Below are positions 32,474 to 39,499 of a stretch of 64,000 bases of DNA, piece by piece. The stretch comes from DASRFA01 sp035651755. Lineage in GTDB: Bacteria; Desulfobacterota; Binatia; UBA12015. The translations under genes and the position numbers were made by a program. The notes under the pieces are model-generated. The model made no database searches and had not been told where the DNA came from. It was given only the letters and a program-made list of their open reading frames with translations. The DNA lies in contig DASRFA010000056.1 of the NCBI GenBank assembly GCA_035651755.1, positions 1 to 64,000 on the forward strand, given 5' to 3'. Positions within the stretch are counted from its first letter, which is position 1, and each line of letters opens with the position of its first letter.

Positions 32474-33610
32474 TCAGCGGCGTGCGGCCGGCCGCGTCGC
32501 CACGTCGGCGAACGGCACGACCTCGACCTGCGGCGTCTCCACCTCTCCCTCCGCCAGCATGAAGCGCCAGAAGACGAGGCTGTAGGGCGCGCCCTCGGTG
32601 TCGATCCAGTTCGGATGCCCGGGGTCGCGGTGCGCGAGCACGATCCGGAAGCTTCCGTCGGGCTCGAGCGTCGTCTGCTTCCGGTTCCGCGAGACCGGAC
32701 GGTTCGCGTAGTCGAGCGTCTGGAGGAAGCGGTTCCAGAGCGAGACGTTCGCGCAGCGGCACTTCGGCCAGCGGCCCTTCATGATCAGCGCCTCGTCCGG
32801 GCCGAAGAAGCAGGGCGCCATCGAGTAGGTCGCATCGAGCGCGGCAAGGCCATGCCCGCCCGGCGTCACCGGCTTCGGAAACTGGTTCGGCACGATCGAG
32901 ACGAACGCCGGCTGCTCGCGCTGCATCATCGGCAGCTGCTCGAGCGTCCGCGATCGCACGAAGCGCGCGACGCGACGGATGCCGGCGGCGACCGACGCGT
33001 CGCTCGGCGGCGGCGGGGGCGGGCCGGGCTCGAGCGGCTCGATCTCGAGCGCCGCGTGGCGCGTCGGGTCGGCCGCCGCGGAGACCTCGTTCTCGTAGTA
33101 GTGCCGCGTCGTGAGGCGCGACGACCCGGGCCCGAGCGCGAGCCAGTTCCGCTTCGCCGGCGCGCCGCCGAGCCGGATCTCGAAGCGTCCCTCGCGGTCG
33201 ACGTCGAACTCGCCGTCGTTGATCACGGCCGCCGTCCGGCTCGCCATGCTGCCGTCCTCGGCGTCGCACTCGACCGAGATCGAGACGTAGACCGCGCCGT
33301 CGATGCGACCGCGGACGACGTAGCTGCGATCCGGGCTGACCGGCGCGTCGAAGTAGATCGCGTCGGCGTTGTCGCCGGTGAACTTCCGCGTCGCGGACAC
33401 GATCCGCTGGAAGCGCGGCCGCGACGGGTCGGACTCGAAGTACGTCGCGAGCCCGCCTTCCAGCATGTGCATGAGCGCGCGGTGCGCACCCGCGACGTCG
33501 GCCGGGCCCTGCAGGTTCCACTCCGGGCTCGCCCAGCGGCGATCGATCTCGCCCAGCACGTCGAGCAGCTCGCGGAACGCCTTCCGGCTCTCGGTCTCGA
33601 TCTCGCTCAT
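32474..33610 (-). CDS. DUF1214-like protein
   Basis: The 378-residue cytoplasmic protein has no signal peptide. Its C-terminal third reads like DUF1214: NRFLQTLDYANRPVSRNRKQ, then DGSFRIVLAHRDPGHPNWID and LVFWRFMLAEGEVETPQVEV. The middle (RSYVVRGRIDGAVYVSISVE, YYENEVSAAADPTRHAALEI) is beta-rich, as in family members that often sit next to sulfotransferases, P450s and molybdoenzymes in steroid- or xenobiotic-type clusters (inference). ATG 33610 overlaps the upstream molybdoenzyme stop by 4 bp, so the two are coupled. Biochemical function unknown. Confidence 0.7.
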   Translation of the reverse strand: MSEIETESRKAFRELLDVLGEIDRRWASPEWNLQGPADVAGAHRALMHMLEGGLATYFESDPSRPRFQRIVSATRKFTGDNADAIYFDAPVSPDRSYVVRGRIDGAVYVSISVECDAEDGSMASRTAAVINDGEFDVDREGRFEIRLGGAPAKRNWLALGPGSSRLTTRHYYENEVSAAADPTRHAALEIEPLEPGPPPPPPSDASVAAGIRRVARFVRSRTLEQLPMMQREQPAFVSIVPNQFPKPVTPGGHGLAALDATYSMAPCFFGPDEALIMKGRWPKCRCANVSLWNRFLQTLDYANRPVSRNRKQTTLEPDGSFRIVLAHRDPGHPNWIDTEGAPYSLVFWRFMLAEGEVETPQVEVVPFADVATRPAARR

Positions 33611-35919
33611 GCGGCTGCCCTTCCCTTCTCCGGCTTCGCGACCTCGCCGGGCTCCGCGCCCGCCGGCGCGCGGCGGAGGTCGACCAGGATGCCCGACAGG
33701 TGCGACATCCCCGAGAGGCGCTCGATGTGTCCCGGCCCGTCGCCGGCGAGCACGTTGGAATTGACGCCGGGGTGCGAGCGCGCGTGGCCGAGGCCTTCGG
33801 CCCTGGCGTGCCCCCAGCACTGCGGGATCGCGATCGTGCGCGGCATCATGTCGTCGGTCACGCGCGCCGGAATCCGGATGCAGCCGTGCGCGGACTCCAC
33901 CTCGACGAGCTCGCCGTCGGCGATCCCGATCCGCACGGCGTCCTCGCGGCTCACGTAGGCGTAGTTCGTCTCGTCGCTCACGAGCTCGGCGCAGTTCGCG
34001 GACGACGTGTTCATGCGCCGCATCTCGCGCTTCCCGACGAGCTTCACGCGGTCGGCGTTCCGGAGCTCGTCCGCCCAGAGCGCCTCCGCGCTCGCGTCCA
34101 TCTGCCGGACGATGTCCGGCGGGGCGAGCGCGACACGCCGGTCGGGCGTCAGCACGCGGTCGGTGCCGAGGAAGTCGCCGCCCCGGTGCTCGGGAAGGAG
34201 AATGCCGTGCGGGTGCTCGCGCGCCATCGCCTTACGCCCGGGGAGCCCGCCCTTCTTGAGCATGCCGCCGATGAGCAGGCCGGGGACGTCGATCCATCCG
34301 CCGAGCGGCGCTGCCGACAGCCGCGCCGCCGCCTTCGCGGCGCCGCTCGCGAGTCGATTCCCGAAGAGCGTCACGCCGAGCTCGTCGGCGAGCCGCGTGT
34401 AGATCCACCACTCGTGGCGGACGTCGGGCGGCGGCGCGAGCACGGGATCCGCGTAGATCATGTACGGCGTCGGCGTGCAGCCGGCGAAGCTCTGGAGCGC
34501 GTACGGGATCTCCGGCCGCTCCATCCACGTCGTCGCCGGCAGCACCCAGTGCGCGAGGCTTCCGACCTCGTTCCGGAAGAGGTCGATCGACACGAGGAGC
34601 TCGAGCTTCCGGAGCGCTTCCTCGAGCCGGCCGCCCGGGCTGCTGCACGCGAGGATCGGGTTGCTCGCCTCGACGACGAGGACGCTGACCCTGCCCGACA
34701 GGATGTCGTCGGCGAGCATGCCGGCGGGCTGCTGCCCGGCGACGGTCGGGAGGCCGTCGTCGCGGTCGTGGCTCGTCATCATCTGCGGATCGCGCGTCAC
34801 CTCCTTCGCCATGTCGAAGAGCCCGCGGCCCATGAGCGTGCCGCCGGCGCGATCGAGGTTCCCCGAGATCGCGTTGATGCACTCGAGGAGCCAGAAGCAG
34901 AGCGTGCCGCTCCGGCCCTGATTGACGCCGGTCGCCATGTAGAGCGCGGCGCCGTCGGCCGCGGCGTGCGCGCGCACGAGCTCGCGCAGCGTCGCGGCCG
35001 CGACGCCGGTGACCTGCGCTTGACGCTCCGGCGTCCAGGGTCCGACCGCGCGCTCCAGCACGTCGAATCCCGACGTGAAGCGGTCGACGCGGCCGCGATC
35101 GACCGCGCCGCCCGCGATGATCTCCCGGCAGAAGGCCGCGAGAAAGAAGAGGTCCGTGTCGGGACGGATGAAGACGTGCTCGCCGACCTGTGCGCTCTCG
35201 ACGCGCCGCGGGTTCACGAACACGACCCGTCCGCCGCGCTCCACGATCCCCGCGAAGCGCTCGCGGGCGCGCGGCAGGTGGTAGAGCGTGTTCCCCGAGA
35301 CGACGGGATTCGCACCGAGCACCATGAGGAACGACGTGCGATCGACGTCGGGGTGCGCGAGCCGCATCGGCGACCCGTACATGTCCTCGTTCACGCGGAA
35401 CTTGTTCATCGTGTCGCAGGTGCCGGTGCCGTACATGCGCTTGGAGCCGATCGCCTTCCAGAGCGCGCCGCGAAAGAGCGGCGCGAGCACGTTCGCTCCG
35501 CCCGCCGACCCGACGAAGTGGCCGATCGCCTGCGGCCCGCGCCGCGCGCGCTCGCGCCGGATGACGGCGGCGATCTCGCGCAGCGCCTCGTCCCACGAGA
35601 CGTCGTGGCGGTCGCGGCCGACGCGCTTCTGCGGGTGGAGGACGCGGTCGGGGCTGTGCTGCAGCGACGCGTACCGCGTCCCCTTCACGCACGCGTAGCC
35701 GCGGCTCACGACGTGGTCGGGGTCGGGGCGGATGTCGACGATGCGGTTCTGCGCGACGTCGACGTCGACGGAGAGGCCGCACGTCGCCTCGCAGATCCGA
35801 CAGAACGTGTGCCTCGTCTGGGTTTGTCGCACGAGGGGATCGCTCCCCTCGCCCCGTCGGACAAAGCCCGCCGGGGCCCCACTCCCCGCGGGCTCGCTTC
35901 GCTCGCTCTCGTGCTTCAT
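33607..35919 (-). CDS. molybdopterin (bis-MGD) oxidoreductase, second paralogue
   Basis: The 770-residue protein has [4Fe-4S] ligands C-x2-C-x3-C in FCRICEATCGL and a fourth in RGYACVKG. Other blocks are GHFVGSAGGANVLAP, MVLGANPVVSGNT, VFVNPRRVESAQVGEHVFIR, VLVVEASNPILACS, HWVLPATTWMERPE and the C-terminal cap RIPARVTDDMMPRTIAIPQC. The annotated ATG at 35919 lies 4 bp after the sulfotransferase stop, but codons 5-31 are the translated hairpin-pair repeat. A GTG at 35832 (VRQTQTRHTFCRICEATCG) would remove it and is an equally good start. No Tat leader or partner subunits. Middle gene of a sulfotransferase - molybdoenzyme - DUF1214 operon. Confidence 0.88.
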   Translation of the reverse strand: MKHESERSEPAGSGAPAGFVRRGEGSDPLVRQTQTRHTFCRICEATCGLSVDVDVAQNRIVDIRPDPDHVVSRGYACVKGTRYASLQHSPDRVLHPQKRVGRDRHDVSWDEALREIAAVIRRERARRGPQAIGHFVGSAGGANVLAPLFRGALWKAIGSKRMYGTGTCDTMNKFRVNEDMYGSPMRLAHPDVDRTSFLMVLGANPVVSGNTLYHLPRARERFAGIVERGGRVVFVNPRRVESAQVGEHVFIRPDTDLFFLAAFCREIIAGGAVDRGRVDRFTSGFDVLERAVGPWTPERQAQVTGVAAATLRELVRAHAAADGAALYMATGVNQGRSGTLCFWLLECINAISGNLDRAGGTLMGRGLFDMAKEVTRDPQMMTSHDRDDGLPTVAGQQPAGMLADDILSGRVSVLVVEASNPILACSSPGGRLEEALRKLELLVSIDLFRNEVGSLAHWVLPATTWMERPEIPYALQSFAGCTPTPYMIYADPVLAPPPDVRHEWWIYTRLADELGVTLFGNRLASGAAKAAARLSAAPLGGWIDVPGLLIGGMLKKGGLPGRKAMAREHPHGILLPEHRGGDFLGTDRVLTPDRRVALAPPDIVRQMDASAEALWADELRNADRVKLVGKREMRRMNTSSANCAELVSDETNYAYVSREDAVRIGIADGELVEVESAHGCIRIPARVTDDMMPRTIAIPQCWGHARAEGLGHARSHPGVNSNVLAGDGPGHIERLSGMSHLSGILVDLRRAPAGAEPGEVAKPEKGRAAA
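35832..35912 (+). repeat. dispersed double-hairpin element, copy 2 (diverged), overlapping the molybdoenzyme 5' end
   Basis: A 45-nt unit (35832-35876) plus tail. The first hairpin is gagggg / cccctc instead of gaggga / tccctc: both arms changed together. The second hairpin is ccccgtcgg / ccgccgggg around acaaagc, with one mismatch. The tail ggccccactccccgcggg and ctcgcttcgctcgc matches copy 1. On the minus strand the element is open in the frame of the molybdoenzyme and encodes SEPAGSGAPAGFVRRGEGSD. Confidence 0.85.
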
Positions 35920-35923
35920 CGGG

Positions 35924-37180
35924 TCAATCCTCGAGCGCGACGTCGAAGTGGCGGATGTACGGTGCCAGGCTCTCGCGCAGCGAGTCCGCCGTGAAGCCCC
36001 AGTCCTCGGGTGCGTAGCGGTGCGTGCCGAACTTCCCCTTCGGCTTGTCGCGCAGGTACGCGCGGATGCGCTCGGCGTGCGCGTCGCCGAACTCCCGGCC
36101 CATCGTCGCGTAGGCGCGCCGGAGCGCGTCGACGGGGTCGCGCATGAGGTCGGCGAAGTGGACGTCGACGAAGCGATCGGGCACGGTGCCGCTCCCGCGC
36201 AGCTCGACCGTGTGGTTCAGCGCCCAGGAGAAGACCGTCTCGATCGCGGCCGCGAGCGGCTCCACGGCGACGTCGTCCATGCGCATCCACTGCACCATCG
36301 CGGTCGTGCTCACGGTCGACGGCATCGTCTTCGCCGGGTCGCGGTGCGTCTGCACGACCCATGCGTCGGGATAGGTCTCGAAGAGCGCCTCGAGCGTCAT
36401 CAGGTGGCCGGGCGTCTTCAGGAGCCAGGACCGCCGCGGAGCGCCGTGCTGCATCACCTGCAGGATGCGGCGGTGGAAGTCGTACATCGCCGCCGTGTCC
36501 GGCGACCAGCCCCCGAGCTGCGCGATCATCGACCAGTGCGGGCCGCAGAAGCACGGCAGCGTCAGGGTGACGCACTCGACCGGCAGGTCGGAGCGCAGCT
36601 CGTGGATGGCCGCGAACTCCGGCTGCACGTCGGCCCAGAGCTCCTGCTCCGACTCGCTCCACGCGATGCGATCCGCGGCCGCCTCCGATGGGACCTTCGG
36701 CAGCGGGTGCAGCGCCTCCCAGGCGATGGGCGCGCGCAGGTCGGGGTCGAGCCAGAGGAGCTCGAAGAGGATGGTCGTCCCCGAGCGCGCCGGGCCGGTC
36801 ACGATGACGGGCGCGGCGATGCTCTCGTCGGCGATGCCCGGTCGAACGTCCGCCTCGCGCGTCAAGCGAAGGCGCGTGCAGAGCCCGCGCAAGATCTCCT
36901 GCCGCGTCATGAGGCGCCCGACGACGTGCATCGGCGACGAGTCGACCGCGACGACGAGCTGCTCGAAGCGCTCGCGCCAGCGCGGGTCGCCGAAGTCGCC
37001 TCTCGGCAGCCCGCCGACGGCCGCTTCCGCCGCGCGTAGGAGCTCCGCGGCGTCCATCGGCACCAGGTGGCGCGCGTCGCCGCCGACCGAGCCGGCCATC
37101 GCGTTCAGGCGGCGCACCCAGTCGGGCCGACGGTAGCGCTCGGCCATCGGTCGTGGCGGCTCGGGGCGGCTCCCTGTCAC
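35924..37180 (-). CDS. sulfotransferase (Sulfotransfer_3 type)
   Basis: The 418-residue protein has the PAPS 5'-phosphosulfate loop PVIVTGPARSGTTILFELLW (about 125-143), then WEALHPLPKVPSE, SWLLKTPGHLMTLEALFETY, and the 3'-phosphate loop VVQTHRDPAKTMPSTVS. C-terminal DRFVDVHFADLMRDPVDALR follows. This layout is that of the large bacterial sulfotransferase family that transfers sulfate from PAPS to an alcohol or phenol. Start GTG 37180 has gagga 5 bp upstream; ATG 37147 is an alternative. It is the first gene of the TetR-divergent operon, which suggests sulfation of an amphipathic or steroidal substrate before or after the molybdoenzyme step (inference). Confidence 0.9.
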   Translation of the reverse strand: MTGSRPEPPRPMAERYRRPDWVRRLNAMAGSVGGDARHLVPMDAAELLRAAEAAVGGLPRGDFGDPRWRERFEQLVVAVDSSPMHVVGRLMTRQEILRGLCTRLRLTREADVRPGIADESIAAPVIVTGPARSGTTILFELLWLDPDLRAPIAWEALHPLPKVPSEAAADRIAWSESEQELWADVQPEFAAIHELRSDLPVECVTLTLPCFCGPHWSMIAQLGGWSPDTAAMYDFHRRILQVMQHGAPRRSWLLKTPGHLMTLEALFETYPDAWVVQTHRDPAKTMPSTVSTTAMVQWMRMDDVAVEPLAAAIETVFSWALNHTVELRGSGTVPDRFVDVHFADLMRDPVDALRRAYATMGREFGDAHAERIRAYLRDKPKGKFGTHRYAPEDWGFTADSLRESLAPYIRHFDVALED

Positions 37181-37259
37181 GTGGATCCTCGGTGTCTCGT
37201 CGCATGCGCCGCGCCGTCGCCGCCTCCGGCAGGCAAGCGACGGCTCGCGTCGAAGCTCG

Positions 37260-37292
37260 TTGACGTTATGTCACTCGCTGACATATCGTCAA
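37260..37292 (+). promoter_or_regulatory. TetR-type operator in the divergent tetR/sulfotransferase promoter region
   Basis: Near-perfect inverted repeat with 14-bp arms: ttgacgttatgtca (37260-37273) and tgacatatcgtcaa (37279-37292), 13 of 14 positions paired, spacer 5 bp. It ends 2 bp before the regulator ATG at 37295 and lies 80 bp upstream of the divergent sulfotransferase start. The position favours autoregulation plus control of the operon. It also argues against the in-frame ATG at 37268, which lies inside the palindrome. Confidence 0.8.
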
Positions 37293-37294
37293 CC

Positions 37295-38062
37295 ATGCCG
37301 ACCGGCCGGAAGGCGCGCACCGCGACGCCGCTTCCCGCCCGCGACGAGCAGGCGGCCGAGCGGCGCCGCCAGCTCGTCCGGATCGCGAGCGACCTCATCG
37401 AGGAGGCGGGCATCGACGCGGTCACGCTCGCGCGCGTCACCCGCCGTGCGCGCTGCGCGCGGACGCTCGTCTACCGCTACTTCGCCTCCCGCCAGGAGCT
37501 CCTCGCCGGCGTCCTCCAGGACTACTTCGAGCGGCTCGACGCGCGGCTTCCGGAGCGCGACCAGCGCGCCGCGGCGTCGCGGTTCGTGGCCGCGAGCCGG
37601 CGCGGCGACCCCGACGCGATCGCCGGCGTCGTCCGGATCTTCTGGGAGGTCCAGGTCGCCGCCGGGCTCGGCGGCGCGATCCTGCGCGCCATGCCGCCGC
37701 CGACGCGCCAGATCCGGGCGCTCCTCGACGCCTCGCGCGAGCGCTACGAGCGCCGGGTGACCGATCCGCTGCGCGCGGCCGGCCTGTCCGCGACCGAGAG
37801 CCGGCTCGCGGTCGACGTCATGATCGCGAGCTTCGTCGGCCTCGCGCTCCGCTGGCGCGCAGGCGAGATCGCCGCGGACGACGCGATCGAGATCCACGCG
37901 CGCGCGACGCTCGGCCTTTTGCAGGGTCTCCTCGCGCGCCCGGCGAAGAGCGCGCGGGCCGCGCGGCGGCAGCCGGGCGCACGGCGCGGCGCGGGTCAGC
38001 TCGAGCCGCGCGGCATCTCGGGAAGGAGGCCGAGCTCGCGGAGGATCGTCGCGGAGTCGTAG
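37295..38062 (+). CDS. TetR-family transcriptional regulator
   Basis: The 255-residue protein has an HTH of the TetR type near residues 22-75: RRRQLVRIASDLIEEAGIDA, VTLARVTRRARCARTLVYRY and FASRQELLAGVLQDYFERL. A helical ligand-binding domain follows (RIFWEVQVAAGLGGAILRAM, IASFVGLALRWRAGEIAADD). The last 35 residues are Arg/Gly/Pro-rich and overlap the convergent SnoaL-like gene by 67 bp. ATG 37295 directly abuts the 33-bp palindrome and has no clear ribosome site, so the mRNA may be nearly leaderless. It probably represses itself and the divergent sulfotransferase operon. Confidence 0.9.
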   Translation: MPTGRKARTATPLPARDEQAAERRRQLVRIASDLIEEAGIDAVTLARVTRRARCARTLVYRYFASRQELLAGVLQDYFERLDARLPERDQRAAASRFVAASRRGDPDAIAGVVRIFWEVQVAAGLGGAILRAMPPPTRQIRALLDASRERYERRVTDPLRAAGLSATESRLAVDVMIASFVGLALRWRAGEIAADDAIEIHARATLGLLQGLLARPAKSARAARRQPGARRGAGQLEPRGISGRRPSSRRIVAES

Positions 38063-38454
38063 TAGACGCGCTCGTTCACGATCCGATCGCCGTCGAAGAA
38101 GAAGAACGCGACCATGCGGCAGCGGAACTCGCGGCCCGTCGGCGGGATGCCGCGCAGCGGACCCCGGTGCGTCCCGAGGAGGTCGAACTCGACCACGACG
38201 GCGTCGTCCGTGTGATGGAGCGCATGCACCTCGTTCCGCTGGTCGGGGAAGGCGGCGCGCGACGTCCGGTAGTAGCGCGAGACCTCCTCTTCGCCGTCGA
38301 AGACCTCGCCCGTCGCGATGAGCTCGTAGTGCGGGTGGAGAAACGTCTTCAGCGTCACGTCGAAGGCGTGGCGGTTCTCGGATTCCATGTGCTCGCGCAC
38401 GACCGCTTCCCGGCGCGCGCGGAGGTCGGTCTGCGTGGGGGCCGTCGCGCTCAT
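37996..38454 (-). CDS. SnoaL-like (NTF2-fold) ester cyclase/isomerase-type protein
   Basis: The 152-residue NTF2-fold protein shows LKTFLHPHYELIATGEVFDG, then EEEVSRYYRTSRAAFPDQRN, VEFDLLGTHRGPLRGIPPTG and VAFFFFDGDRIVNERVYYDS. This is the SnoaL-like polyketide-cyclase pattern; members may be enzymes or small-molecule binding proteins. ggagg lies 4 bp before ATG 38454. It follows the haloalkane dehalogenase by 25 bp and is probably cotranscribed. Its 3' end overlaps the TetR gene tail-to-tail. Confidence 0.82.
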   Translation of the reverse strand: MSATAPTQTDLRARREAVVREHMESENRHAFDVTLKTFLHPHYELIATGEVFDGEEEVSRYYRTSRAAFPDQRNEVHALHHTDDAVVVEFDLLGTHRGPLRGIPPTGREFRCRMVAFFFFDGDRIVNERVYYDSATILRELGLLPEMPRGSS

Positions 38455-38479
38455 GTGCCTCCCTCCTCGCTCGTCCTCG

Positions 38480-39376
38480 TCACCGGCGGCTCGCGGCGAT
38501 GCCGTCGCGCCAGCGCGCGATCGCGCGGCCGATCTCGTCGGGAGAGTCCTCCTGTACGAAATGGCTGCCCTTCACGCGGACCTCGGTCTGGCTCGGCCAC
38601 CGGCGGGAGAACTCGCGCTGCGGGCCGATCAGGATCGCGCCCGGGTCGGCGTCGACGAAGAGCTTCGGCACTTCGGACGCGGCGAGCCAGTCGGCGTACG
38701 CCTGGACGATCGCGACGACGTCCGCCGGCTCGCCGTCGAGAGGGATCTGGCGCGGCCACGTGAGCGTCGGCCGGCGGCCCTCGCCCTTCTCGCGAAACGG
38801 CCTCCGGTACTCGTCCATCTCCTCGTCGGTGAGCTTCCGCAGGATGGACCCCGGCAGCACGCGCTCGACGAAGACGTTGTCCTCGAGCACCATCTTCTCT
38901 CCGGCGGGCGAGCGGAACGCGCGGAACACGCTCGTCGCCGCTTCCGGCCAAGCCGCCCACTCGAGCGGCCGGACGATCGCTTCCATGTACGCGATCCCGA
39001 GGATCGCGTCGCGGTGCCGGTTCGCCCAGTCGAAGCCGAGCGCCGAGCCCCAGTCGTGGACGACGAGCGTCACGCGCTCGCGGACGCCGAGCGCGTCGAG
39101 CAGCGCATCGAGGTGCGCGCGGTGCTCGACGAAGCGGTAGCGGTCGGGGCCGCTCGGCTCGAGCTTGTCGCTGTCGCCCATGCCGATCAGGTCGGGCGCG
39201 ATGCAGCGGCCGCGATCGGCGAGGTGCGGGATCACGTTTCGCCAGAGGTACGACGAGGTCGGGTTCCCGTGCAGGAACACGATCGGGTCGCCGCTCCCGA
39301 CCTCGACGTACGCCATCTCGCGTCCGAGGACGCTCACTCGCTTCTTCCGGTCGCTCCAGCGCTCGCCTGACGACAT
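38480..39376 (-). CDS. haloalkane dehalogenase, subfamily II (LinB/DhaA-like)
   Basis: The 298-residue alpha/beta hydrolase matches LinB not only in motif order but in residue numbering: halide-stabilising N38 (FLHGNPTSSYLWRN) and W109, nucleophile D108 (VVHDWGSALGF), acid E132 (AYMEAIVRP) and base H272 (KGSHFVQEDSP). These enzymes hydrolyse carbon-halogen bonds of haloalkanes to alcohols in the cytoplasm. Start ATG 39376 has aaggggg 8 bp upstream; a GTG 9 bp further up is less good. It probably forms an operon with the SnoaL-like gene. The real substrate may be a natural halogenated compound. Confidence 0.93.
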   Translation of the reverse strand: MSSGERWSDRKKRVSVLGREMAYVEVGSGDPIVFLHGNPTSSYLWRNVIPHLADRGRCIAPDLIGMGDSDKLEPSGPDRYRFVEHRAHLDALLDALGVRERVTLVVHDWGSALGFDWANRHRDAILGIAYMEAIVRPLEWAAWPEAATSVFRAFRSPAGEKMVLEDNVFVERVLPGSILRKLTDEEMDEYRRPFREKGEGRRPTLTWPRQIPLDGEPADVVAIVQAYADWLAASEVPKLFVDADPGAILIGPQREFSRRWPSQTEVRVKGSHFVQEDSPDEIGRAIARWRDGIAASRR

Positions 39377-39499
39377 GATCGGCACCCCCTTGTCCGCGCC
39401 GGCCCATGCTGGGAGGGTCGCCGTGCGGAGTCAACGCGACGCGGTGCGTGGCGCGCTTCTTGGACCGCGCGCCGGCCCGGACGGACGAACGGGGGCCCC

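Noticed and set aside
30157..35994. Long plus-strand frames opposite both molybdoenzymes
   Set aside because: The minus-strand frames have the Fe-S and cofactor motifs and coupled starts; the plus-strand ones are compositional shadows.
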